From: Sphingomonadales bacterium
GTDB lineage: Bacteria > Bacteroidota > Bacteroidia > UBA7662
Assembly (NCBI GenBank): GCA_016872225.1
Contig: VHAW01000018.1
Span: 1-18,554 of the forward strand
Direction: 5' to 3'
DNA length: 18,554 nt
The notes beneath the pieces are model-generated. The model was given only the letters and a program-made list of their open reading frames with translations. It had not been told where the DNA came from and did not search any database. This document shows, one piece after another, positions 1-7,233 of the stretch (position 1 is its first letter; every line of letters starts with the position of its first letter). The translations under genes were made by a program, and so were the position numbers.

Positions 1-2340
1 CTGTTGGTTCATTGTCAATTGGATAGCCTTAACAAGGATGAAAAAAATATATTTCAAAAAGTTAATTACCAACAAATTCAGAATCGTGAAACCTCCACGC
101 TTCGGCTCACAGGGACTGACCCTTCTAACCTCAAGACCTCCCTCTTTCACGGTTCCCTCAAGACTTCGGACGATCAATGGATTTTGGATATTGATACCCT
201 TAGGGCCAGTGTAGGAAATCAAGTTTGGGCTTCTGAGGATGGAGGTAAAATTCGGAAATATGGGAAAATTTGGGACTTGGATTCCGTCACCTTCGTGCAT
301 GATTCGTCCAGACTCATGCTGAACGGCTTGATCTCCGACAAGCCTGGAAACCAAGTTAAATTAGATATTCACCACCTGAGCCTGGAACAGGTCATGGCCG
401 TCTTGGGCCAAAAAAATCGTCTCTTGAACGGAGTCATCAATGGACAAATTACGGGGGACGGTATTTTGAATCAACCCAACTTCACCGGTGAGCTTCGAAT
501 TCCTCAAATTCGGTTAGATAGCATCGTTTTGGGAGATTTGACCATTCAATCATCCTTTCTACCACAAACCAACCGCCTTGTCCTCAATGCTCACCTGGAC
601 GACCAATCCAAACAGCCAGCTTCTGTAACCGGCTGGTTACAAACCAATGAATCCAAGATCCCTTGTGACCTTAGTGTCAAATTGAACGGAGCTCCCCTAC
701 AACTGCTAGAATTGGTCTTGCTGCCTAAATTGGACAGTATACGTGGTAATGCTAATTCCGATATTCGGCTCACCGGTAGCCTGAGCGAACCTCAAATGAG
801 AGGAACCCTAACTTTGAATGAGGGTCGTCTTCGAATTCCATATCTCAAAAACAGTTACCAAATTACTGGATCTGTTCGCATTGAACCCAATCAATTTGTT
901 TTTGAAAACAATGAAGCCTTCGACCAAGATCATGGGCGTGTCAAAATATCCGGCTTTGTTAAGCATCGCAACTTCAAAGAATGGACCTACCGATTCCAAA
1001 TGGATAGCGCCAAGAACCTTTTGGTACTCAATGAACCGCGTTTGCTCAAAGGAGATTATTACCATGGCCTGGGTCGTATTAACGGCCGCAGTCTCATTTC
1101 AGGGGATGAAAAGTCAATTCAAATTCAGGTAGCCGCCGAGGCCGTCAAGGGAAGTCGTCTGGTCATTCCTTTGGATGATCTTAATGAGGAAAGCGCCTAT
1201 GATTTCATTCGATTTAAACAGCATAAAGCGGAAAGTACCACGACCGTTAAAAATGACAACGAACAAACGGTCTCCTTGAGTGGTCTGGAACTTAATCTGG
1301 GCCTCATTCTTCCCCCTGAATGCGAGGTCAGCCTCCTTCTAGACCGACGTTTCGGCGATCAAATCAAAGGAACAGGAAACGGAAATTTGAATCTAACCCT
1401 TACTAGAGAAGGCAGCCTAACGCTGACGGGGAATTATATTTTCGAACAAGGCCATTATTCTTTCAATCTTGTGAACCTCGTCAACAAAAATTTTGAAATC
1501 AAGAGTGGTGGCCGGATTGACTGGAATGGCGATCCATATGCAGGAAACATGCAAATTGAAGCCGTGTACAAGCAAAGGGCCTCGGTTCGAAATCTTCTGG
1601 GCAACACCCTTATTAGTCAGACGGATAACCGTAACATCTTGCCGATAGAAACCTATTTGAACCTCTCGGGCCCCATTCTGCAACCCGGGGTGAAATTTCG
1701 CCTCAATCTACCAACCATTAACAACAACCCCAACGATGTCCTTGTACAACAAATTACCCGAATCAATAATAACGAACAAGAATTAAACAATCAGGTCCTT
1801 GGTTTATTGGTATCCGGGCAATTTATTCCTTCTGAAAATTTAAATTCTACTAACCTAGGACTATCTACAAGTGCAACTGCCTTCAATTCAGTCACGGAAA
1901 TGTTGACCACCCGGCTTAGCAATCTTCTCAATAACTCGCTTGGAGGTGGAGTCAACTTTGGGATCAATTATCGCGGAGACTTGGGCACGGGTATCTTGAA
2001 TTCCGGGAACAGCCCCAACAATGCCCTTGCAGACAGCAACCGAAGAGACTTCAACGTGGCCTTGAACACAAGCTTGTTTAACAACAGGCTGGTTATCGAT
2101 GGAAACCTGGCCATGGGTAACAGTCTTCAAGTGAATTCACGCAACATGGCTGGAGAAATTAACCTAGAGTATCTCATTAACCCCAGCGGAACGATACGAG
2201 CCAAGGCTTTCAATCGTCCAGACGATGGCATTCTCTTCAACCAAAGTCAAAACCTGAATTATCGCCAAGGTATCGGGATTACCTACAACCGTAATTTTAA
2301 TCGATGGACTGAACTCCTACGAAAAACCCCCCGTCAATGA
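1..2340 (+). CDS. tamB: TamB-like translocation/assembly module protein, C-terminal part (5' end outside window)
   Basis: The frame is open from the first base of the window, so the gene starts upstream and only about 779 C-terminal residues are visible. The family is anchored in the inner membrane and spans the periplasm. It works with an Omp85-type outer-membrane partner (TamA in Proteobacteria) in outer-membrane protein insertion or lipid transfer. What shows this is a long run of beta-rich, low-complexity segments with repeated patterns such as LxGxLxxP. It is followed by the hallmarks of the conserved C-terminal TamB (DUF490) domain: PIETYLNLSGPILQP near residue 547 and a stretch NNEQELNNQVLGLLVSGQFIP near residue 590. 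The signal anchor expected at the N-terminus is not in the window. The stop lies 30 bases from the rpsA stop, in convergent orientation, with no clear hairpin terminator between them. Identification as a TamB family member is firm; the exact partner is not visible. Confidence 0.88.
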   Translation: MLVHCQLDSLNKDEKNIFQKVNYQQIQNRETSTLRLTGTDPSNLKTSLFHGSLKTSDDQWILDIDTLRASVGNQVWASEDGGKIRKYGKIWDLDSVTFVHDSSRLMLNGLISDKPGNQVKLDIHHLSLEQVMAVLGQKNRLLNGVINGQITGDGILNQPNFTGELRIPQIRLDSIVLGDLTIQSSFLPQTNRLVLNAHLDDQSKQPASVTGWLQTNESKIPCDLSVKLNGAPLQLLELVLLPKLDSIRGNANSDIRLTGSLSEPQMRGTLTLNEGRLRIPYLKNSYQITGSVRIEPNQFVFENNEAFDQDHGRVKISGFVKHRNFKEWTYRFQMDSAKNLLVLNEPRLLKGDYYHGLGRINGRSLISGDEKSIQIQVAAEAVKGSRLVIPLDDLNEESAYDFIRFKQHKAESTTTVKNDNEQTVSLSGLELNLGLILPPECEVSLLLDRRFGDQIKGTGNGNLNLTLTREGSLTLTGNYIFEQGHYSFNLVNLVNKNFEIKSGGRIDWNGDPYAGNMQIEAVYKQRASVRNLLGNTLISQTDNRNILPIETYLNLSGPILQPGVKFRLNLPTINNNPNDVLVQQITRINNNEQELNNQVLGLLVSGQFIPSENLNSTNLGLSTSATAFNSVTEMLTTRLSNLLNNSLGGGVNFGINYRGDLGTGILNSGNSPNNALADSNRRDFNVALNTSLFNNRLVIDGNLAMGNSLQVNSRNMAGEINLEYLINPSGTIRAKAFNRPDDGILFNQSQNLNYRQGIGITYNRNFNRWTELLRKTPRQ

Positions 2341-2370
2341 CAAGGGTTTCCATTTGAATTCATTCCATTC

Positions 2371-4287
2371 TTAATCTTTGCTTTCGAATCCTTCCTCGGA
2401 ACCCGCTTGTTCCTCAGGAGCCGCAGAAGCATCCTGAACTTTAAGCTTGTTCGTGGCTTCCCGGGCTGTCTTTTTTTCACCAGCGAGGATTTGTTCGCGC
2501 AAATCCGATAGCGCACTCAGCTCACCCATGATCCCAGAGTCATTGGAACTGTTTTGTTTGGTCTTGGCCTGGTATTTGGCCACTTCCTGCTCTTCTCCAG
2601 AACGTTCTTTGTCTTTGGCCTCCTGCCAAGTTCTGGCGTGGGAGGCCACAATGCGACGATTCTCCTTGTTGAATTCAATGATTTTGAAGTCGGCTTTGTC
2701 CTCTAAACGGAGCGATTTTCCGTCAACTTGTTGCAATTGTTTCTTGGGCACAAAAGCCTCTACACCGTAGGCAAACTGAACCATTCCCCCCTTTTCATCC
2801 GTGCTGACCATGGTGCCTTGATGGACAGAGTTCTCGAAGAAAATAGTCGAGAATGTATCCCACGGATTTTCTTCAATTTGTTTGTGACCCAAGCTTAAAC
2901 GACGAGCCTCGACATCGATATCCAGAACGATCACGTCAAGCATTTGATCCTTCTTCACAAATTCAGAAGGGTGGTTGATTTTCTTGATCCAGGACAAATC
3001 GCTCACGTGCACCAAACCGTCCACCCCTTCACCAAGTTCCACAAAAAGACCAAAGTTGGTGAGATTACGAACTCTACCGGTTAGACGGGTGCCGACCGGA
3101 AATTTCTCGCGGATGGTAATCCATGGATCCGGCGTGAGTTGCTTGATGCCTAAAGACATTTTACGCTCCTCCTTATCAATGGATAGGATAACCGCTTTGA
3201 CTGTCTCCCCTTGTTTGATGAAATCCTGTGGATTGCGTAAATGCTGGGACCAACTCATTTCAGAAACGTGAACAAGGCCCTCTACGCCAGGGGCGATTTC
3301 AAGGAATGCGCCATAATCCGCTACAGTCACGACTCTCCCTTCAACAATAGAGCCTGACTCCAAATTCGAGGCCGCTGCTTCCCATGGATGAGCCGTCAAT
3401 TGCTTCATACCAAGGCTGATGCGTTTACGTTCATCATCGAAATCAATGACCACCACTTGTACTTTGTCGTCCAATTTGACCATTTCCGAAGGATGGGAAA
3501 TACGTCCCCAACTCATATCGGTGATGTGAAGCAAACCATCGACACCGCCAAGATCCACGAACACCCCAAAGTCGGTCATGTTCTTGATGGTACCTTCCAG
3601 AACCTGCCCTTTCTCCATCCGGCTCATGATCACCGCTTTCTGGGCCTCAATATCGCTCTCGATCAAAATCTTGTGCGAAACGACAGCATTCCTGAGAACC
3701 GGGTTGATTTTGACCACTTTGAACTCCATAGACTTGCCGACATACTGATCGTAGTCGCGGACAGGCTTGACATCAATTTGCGAACCGGGAAGGAAGGTTT
3801 CAATACCGTCAATTTCGACGACCAAACCACCTTTGGTGCGGGATTTCACTTTGCCTTGAATCACCAAATCCTCTTCATGAGATTTGACAATTCGCTCCCA
3901 GGCGTTCATGACCCGAGCCGCTTTGCGGGATAACAACAAATGACCATTCACATTCTCGCGATTGATGATCAGAACCTCCACCTCATCGCCCACCGAAAGG
4001 TTGGGCATATCCCGGAATTCGGAGCGGGCCACCATGCCATCGGATTTGAACCCTATATTGAGGATGACATCCCTCTCGGAAATGCCTGCCACCACGGCTT
4101 TCACCAGTTCATTGCTCTGAACTTGCTTGAAGCTCACAGAGTACATGGACTCCATACGACCCCTTTCTTCGGAGCTGTAGTTAGTGTATTTACCAGAGCC
4201 TGAGCCAGTTGACCAGTCAAAATCGGCCAAGGGGGATTCGGATGCCGCTGAGGCAGAATTTGGTGTAAATGTTTGGTTTTCAGTCAT
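2371..4287 (-). CDS. rpsA: 30S ribosomal protein S1
   Basis: This 638-residue protein brings mRNA to the 30S ribosomal subunit. Six S1 (OB-fold RNA-binding) repeats can be read at roughly residues 59-121, 140-206, 227-295, 312-382, 399-469 and 486-551. Repeats 3 to 5 are the most regular, each with a GxVxxxxxxGxFVxL/E core, a GLxHxSxxSW segment and a closing RRxSLGxKQ segment. An N-terminal extension of about 58 residues, rich in Ser, Asn and Glu, precedes repeat 1. An acidic, charged tail of about 85 residues follows repeat 6, which makes the protein longer than E. coli S1 (557 residues) and typical of Bacteroidota. The ATG start is preceded by AGGAAGG 11 bases upstream, and a TATCTTTG -7 box lies further up. 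The gene is divergent from clpB and converges with tamB. Confidence 0.97.
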   Translation of the reverse strand: MTENQTFTPNSASAASESPLADFDWSTGSGSGKYTNYSSEERGRMESMYSVSFKQVQSNELVKAVVAGISERDVILNIGFKSDGMVARSEFRDMPNLSVGDEVEVLIINRENVNGHLLLSRKAARVMNAWERIVKSHEEDLVIQGKVKSRTKGGLVVEIDGIETFLPGSQIDVKPVRDYDQYVGKSMEFKVVKINPVLRNAVVSHKILIESDIEAQKAVIMSRMEKGQVLEGTIKNMTDFGVFVDLGGVDGLLHITDMSWGRISHPSEMVKLDDKVQVVVIDFDDERKRISLGMKQLTAHPWEAAASNLESGSIVEGRVVTVADYGAFLEIAPGVEGLVHVSEMSWSQHLRNPQDFIKQGETVKAVILSIDKEERKMSLGIKQLTPDPWITIREKFPVGTRLTGRVRNLTNFGLFVELGEGVDGLVHVSDLSWIKKINHPSEFVKKDQMLDVIVLDIDVEARRLSLGHKQIEENPWDTFSTIFFENSVHQGTMVSTDEKGGMVQFAYGVEAFVPKKQLQQVDGKSLRLEDKADFKIIEFNKENRRIVASHARTWQEAKDKERSGEEQEVAKYQAKTKQNSSNDSGIMGELSALSDLREQILAGEKKTAREATNKLKVQDASAAPEEQAGSEEGFESKD

Positions 4288-4298
4288 TTAAGTGGTTT

Positions 4299-4305
4299 CC
4301 TTCCT
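4299..4305 (-). promoter_or_regulatory. Shine-Dalgarno-like site of rpsA
   Basis: On the minus strand AGGAAGG lies 11 bases upstream of the rpsA ATG. Bacteroidota genes generally lack such sites, and most genes in this window lack one too, so its presence before the gene for S1 itself stands out and fixes the start codon. Confidence 0.55.
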
Positions 4306-4325
4306 GCTTTGGTTAAAAGCGAGCG

Positions 4326-4333
4326 CAAAGATA
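4326..4333 (-). promoter_or_regulatory. Candidate -7 promoter box for rpsA
   Basis: On the minus strand the sequence reads TATCTTTG followed by C, a full match to the Bacteroidota sigma-ABfrA -7 consensus TAnnTTTG. It predicts a transcript start near 4320 and a leader of about 33 bases that would contain the AGGAAGG site. No good TTTG or TTG -33 element is visible at the usual 17-23 base spacing, so only the -7 half is supported. Confidence 0.6.
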
Positions 4334-4403
4334 ACCCGAATGCTCTGATTTGGGCCACTTTGCTTGGATCATCTTGGAGCAGTTCTATCCTTAAACAAAA
4401 GAA

Positions 4404-4430
4404 TTGAAAGGGGAATCGTTGCTAAATTTC
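4404..4430 (+). promoter_or_regulatory. Weak candidate promoter for clpB
   Basis: TTG at 4404-4406 and TAAATTTC at 4423-4430 are separated by 16 bases. The second element differs from TAnnTTTG by one base and the spacing is at the short end. It would place transcription start just upstream of or inside the inverted repeat at 4432-4473. I found no better match upstream of clpB on this strand, so the call is tentative. Confidence 0.25.
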
Positions 4431-4431
4431 G

Positions 4432-4473
4432 GTCATTTTGACTGTAAATACTGATGTAAGCGGCCAAAATGAC
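4432..4473. promoter_or_regulatory. 9-bp inverted repeat, possible operator of clpB
   Basis: GTCATTTTG (4432-4440) and CAAAATGAC (4465-4473) form perfect 9-bp arms separated by 24 bases. The left arm also sits in a small palindrome, GTCA-TTT-TGAC (4432-4442). TGACTG occurs as a direct repeat at 4439-4444 and 4470-4475, a 31-base step of about three helical turns. The whole lies 60-100 bases upstream of the clpB start, in the divergent region with rpsA. It is not the CIRCE element bound by HrcA. An operator for a dimeric regulator, or part of an alternative promoter, is an inference. Confidence 0.4.
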
Positions 4474-4533
4474 TGATTATTAAGGCGAAATTCAATTCGA
4501 AAACCATGGCAAGAGATTTGAGACGATGAGGGT

Positions 4534-7152
4534 ATGAACAGCGACAAATTCACCGACAAAGTCAAACAATGCCTGCAGGAGGCCCTTCAAGCCATGGAGT
4601 TAGGCCGTCAAGACTCAATTCAAACCCCTCACCTTTTGGAGGCCTTGTTCGAAGTGGACGAGGCCTGGATGAGGAGCTTAGTTCAGGAATTACCAACGAA
4701 GGCGGACGATATCCGGCGCAAGAACTTAGCCCATCGCCAAGCATTGCCTGCCAACCCCAATACCAAACCCGCTCACGACGCACCCGTTCGCTTGGATGCC
4801 CTGGCCAACCAAGCCTTGGTTAAGGCTCAGGCCCATAGCCAGGCCATGGGCGATCAGTTTTTGGGGATGGAGCACTTGCTTATGGGGCTTGCCGAAAATG
4901 CCGATGCAACCGGAGAACTTCTCCGAAACTGTGGCCTAAGTTCCACCTTTCTCCACCGTTTATTTATCAAACTTCGCAAAGGACAAACCATCATGGAGGC
5001 TTCTAAAGATACCGAATACCAGGCCCTTGCCAAATTTGCCCGAAACCTCAATACCCTTGCTGCCGAAGGCAAATTAGACCCGGTGATTGGCAGGGATGAA
5101 GAAATTCGGCGTATCATACAAATTTTGACCCGTCGTACCAAAAACAATCCTTTGCTCATCGGGGAACCCGGAGTAGGCAAAACAGCCATCGCCGAGGGCA
5201 TTGCTCAGCGCATCGTGAAATCGGATGTTCCCGAAACCCTCAAAACCAAGGAAGTCTATGCCCTGGACATGGCAGCATTGGTTGCAGGAGCCAAATACAA
5301 GGGAGAGTTTGAGCAAAGGCTCAAAAGTGTAGTCCGCGAGGTTACCCAAAGCGAAGGACAAGTCATCTTGTTCATCGACGAGATCCATACCCTGGTGGGT
5401 GCCGGAGGGGGCGAGGGGGCCATGGATGCTGCCAATATTCTCAAACCGGCCCTGGCCAGGGGAGAATTGCGGGCGATCGGTGCAACCACCTTGGACGAAT
5501 ACCGGCAATATTTCGAAAAAGACAAAGCCCTTGAACGACGATTCCAGCAAGTTTTGGTGGAGGAACCTGACCGTGCAGACGCGATTAGCATCCTTCGCGG
5601 CCTCAAGGAGCGCTACGAAAACCATCACCGTATCCAAATCCGCGATGAAGCCATCATCGCCGCCGTGGATTTGTCCGAACGCTATATCCCCCATCGTTTC
5701 CTTCCTGACAAGGCGATTGACCTGGTGGACGAAGCTGCATCTCGGTTACGCATTCAAATTGATTCCATGCCCGAAGCTTTGGACGAGCTCAATCGCAAAC
5801 TCATGCAGCTCGAAATTGAGAAGGAAGCCATGCTAAGAGAAAACAACCAGGACAAGGTCCAAACCCTTGAGATGGATTTGAACAGTATTCGTCACCAGGC
5901 CGATGAACTCACTCAACGTTGGCAAAGCGAAAAGAAAGTGGTCGAGCAAATCCAACAATGCAAACTCAAACTGGAACAACTCAAGTTACAAGCCGAGCAA
6001 GCTGAACGAAGTGCCGATTATGGCCTGGTTGCCGAAATTCGATACGGAAGAATGAAAGCCGTCGAAGAAGAGCTGAATAGCTACCTGGAACAACAAAAAA
6101 ATGCCGAAGTCGATGGCAAATTGCTGCGAGAAGTTGTTGAATCCGAGGATATTGCCGAAGTAGTCGCTCGATGGACCGGAATCCCCGTGCAGCGCATGTT
6201 GGAAAGTGAAAAAACCAAATTGCTCCACCTCGAAAAGGAACTACACCGCCGTATCATGGGCCAAGACCAAGCCGTGAAAGCGGTTGCCGAAGCGGTCCGT
6301 CGAAGCCGATCCGGCTTGCAAGATGAGGGCCGTCCGGTGGGAACTTTCCTTTTCATGGGCCCCACTGGGGTGGGTAAAACAGAACTGACCAAAGCCTTGG
6401 CCTTGCTGCTCTTAAACGATGAGCAAGCCATCGTCCGCATCGACATGAGCGAATACCAAGAAAAGCATAGTGTTTCTCGCCTTATCGGATCGCCTCCGGG
6501 TTATGTCGGTTACGAAGAGGGTGGACAATTGACGGAAGCGGTACGCCTTAGGCCCTATTCCATCGTGCTGCTGGATGAAATTGAGAAAGCCCACAGCGAT
6601 GTGTTCAATTTGCTTCTTCAAGTCTTGGATGAGGGTCGTCTCACAGACAACCACGGGCGCACTGTGAATTTCCGCAACACCATTCTGATCATGACCTCCA
6701 ACCTTGGAGCAGGATTGGAGGCCGAGGATGAACTTGGATTGAATATACCGGTCTCCAAGAACCTCGATGCGCTGCTTAGAACCCGATTCCGACCAGAATT
6801 CATCAACCGCATCGACGAGGTGGTCGAATTTCATCCCCTTGCTTCGGAACATCTTCGGGCCATTGTGACCTTGCAATTACGTGAATTGCAAAAGCGGTTA
6901 ATGAGCCGTCAGGTGCAGCTCAGCTACACCGATGCCGTAGTGGATTATTTGGCCCGTAATGGATACGACCCTCACTACGGTGCACGCCCCCTGCGACGCC
7001 TCATCCAAAAAGAGGTCATCAACCGCCTTTCGACGGCTTTGATCAGCGGAGAGGTGCATACCCCGGACGCCATTCTGCTGGATTGGTTTGAGGAAAGCGG
7101 CTTGGTGGTCCTGCCCAGTTCCTCGGTAAGACTGGAAAATCTGGAGCAATAA
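4534..7152 (+). CDS. clpB: ATP-dependent disaggregase ClpB (Hsp104 family)
   Basis: This cytoplasmic AAA+ hexamer pulls polypeptides out of aggregates together with DnaK/DnaJ/GrpE. The 872 residues match the usual family length. In order they show: the double Clp N-domain at about 1-145; AAA+ domain 1 with Walker A GEPGVGKT at 210-217 and Walker B LFIDEIH near 279; an arginine-finger region FEKDKALERRF; a coiled-coil M domain at about 415-535, rich in Glu, Gln, Lys and Leu; AAA+ domain 2 with Walker A GPTGVGKT at 609-616 and VLLDEIEKAH near 678; and the C-terminal D2-small domain with GYDPHYGARPLRR. The M domain separates it from ClpA and, by its length, from ClpC. There is no useful Shine-Dalgarno at a normal distance: GAGGG ends only one base before ATG. 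It is divergent from rpsA and followed by lon after 81 bases. Confidence 0.97.
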   Translation: MNSDKFTDKVKQCLQEALQAMELGRQDSIQTPHLLEALFEVDEAWMRSLVQELPTKADDIRRKNLAHRQALPANPNTKPAHDAPVRLDALANQALVKAQAHSQAMGDQFLGMEHLLMGLAENADATGELLRNCGLSSTFLHRLFIKLRKGQTIMEASKDTEYQALAKFARNLNTLAAEGKLDPVIGRDEEIRRIIQILTRRTKNNPLLIGEPGVGKTAIAEGIAQRIVKSDVPETLKTKEVYALDMAALVAGAKYKGEFEQRLKSVVREVTQSEGQVILFIDEIHTLVGAGGGEGAMDAANILKPALARGELRAIGATTLDEYRQYFEKDKALERRFQQVLVEEPDRADAISILRGLKERYENHHRIQIRDEAIIAAVDLSERYIPHRFLPDKAIDLVDEAASRLRIQIDSMPEALDELNRKLMQLEIEKEAMLRENNQDKVQTLEMDLNSIRHQADELTQRWQSEKKVVEQIQQCKLKLEQLKLQAEQAERSADYGLVAEIRYGRMKAVEEELNSYLEQQKNAEVDGKLLREVVESEDIAEVVARWTGIPVQRMLESEKTKLLHLEKELHRRIMGQDQAVKAVAEAVRRSRSGLQDEGRPVGTFLFMGPTGVGKTELTKALALLLLNDEQAIVRIDMSEYQEKHSVSRLIGSPPGYVGYEEGGQLTEAVRLRPYSIVLLDEIEKAHSDVFNLLLQVLDEGRLTDNHGRTVNFRNTILIMTSNLGAGLEAEDELGLNIPVSKNLDALLRTRFRPEFINRIDEVVEFHPLASEHLRAIVTLQLRELQKRLMSRQVQLSYTDAVVDYLARNGYDPHYGARPLRRLIQKEVINRLSTALISGEVHTPDAILLDWFEESGLVVLPSSSVRLENLEQ

Positions 7153-7170
7153 AAAACCCAAAGCTGAATT

Positions 7171-7188
7171 TTGGCATAATTATTGCGT
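7171..7188 (+). promoter_or_regulatory. Candidate sigma-54 (-24/-12) promoter of lon
   Basis: The bases TTGGCATAATTATTGCGT match the sigma-54 consensus TGGCAYR-N4-TTGCW at all core positions except the final W. The invariant GG (7173-7174) and GC (7185-7186) are separated by exactly 10 bases. This predicts transcription start near 7198 and a leader of about 36 bases before the ATG at 7234. Regulation of lon by RpoN and an NtrC-type activator is inferred from the motif; no activator gene is in the window. Confidence 0.6.
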
Positions 7189-7233
7189 AATTCTGGATTT
7201 GGAACGAAATTTACCATAACCCCCATATCCATC

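Noticed and set aside
2341..2370. Possible bidirectional terminator between tamB and rpsA
   Set aside because: Only the short TGAATTCA palindrome is present; there is no GC-rich stem or T run on either strand.
3388..3933. 181-residue frame antisense to rpsA
   Set aside because: It lies wholly within the S1 repeats, has an odd His- and Asp-rich composition, and shows no recognisable domain.
4349..4365. Sigma-54-like sequence in the rpsA-clpB gap
   Set aside because: On the plus strand GG and GC are seven bases apart, on the minus strand the nearest pair is 11 apart, so neither keeps the strict 10-base spacing.
5074..5694. 206-residue frame antisense to clpB
   Set aside because: It mirrors the conserved AAA+ domain 1 of ClpB on the other strand, with no promoter or family features.
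7158..7174. CCAAA/TTTGG hairpin after the clpB stop as a terminator
   Set aside because: The arms are only five bases, the stem is AT-rich with no following T run, and the right arm is part of the sigma-54 site.
7183..7233. TTG start at 7183 extending Lon by 17 residues
   Set aside because: The codon overlaps the -12 element of the sigma-54 site, the added residues are not family-like, and an ATG at 7234 fits Lon well.
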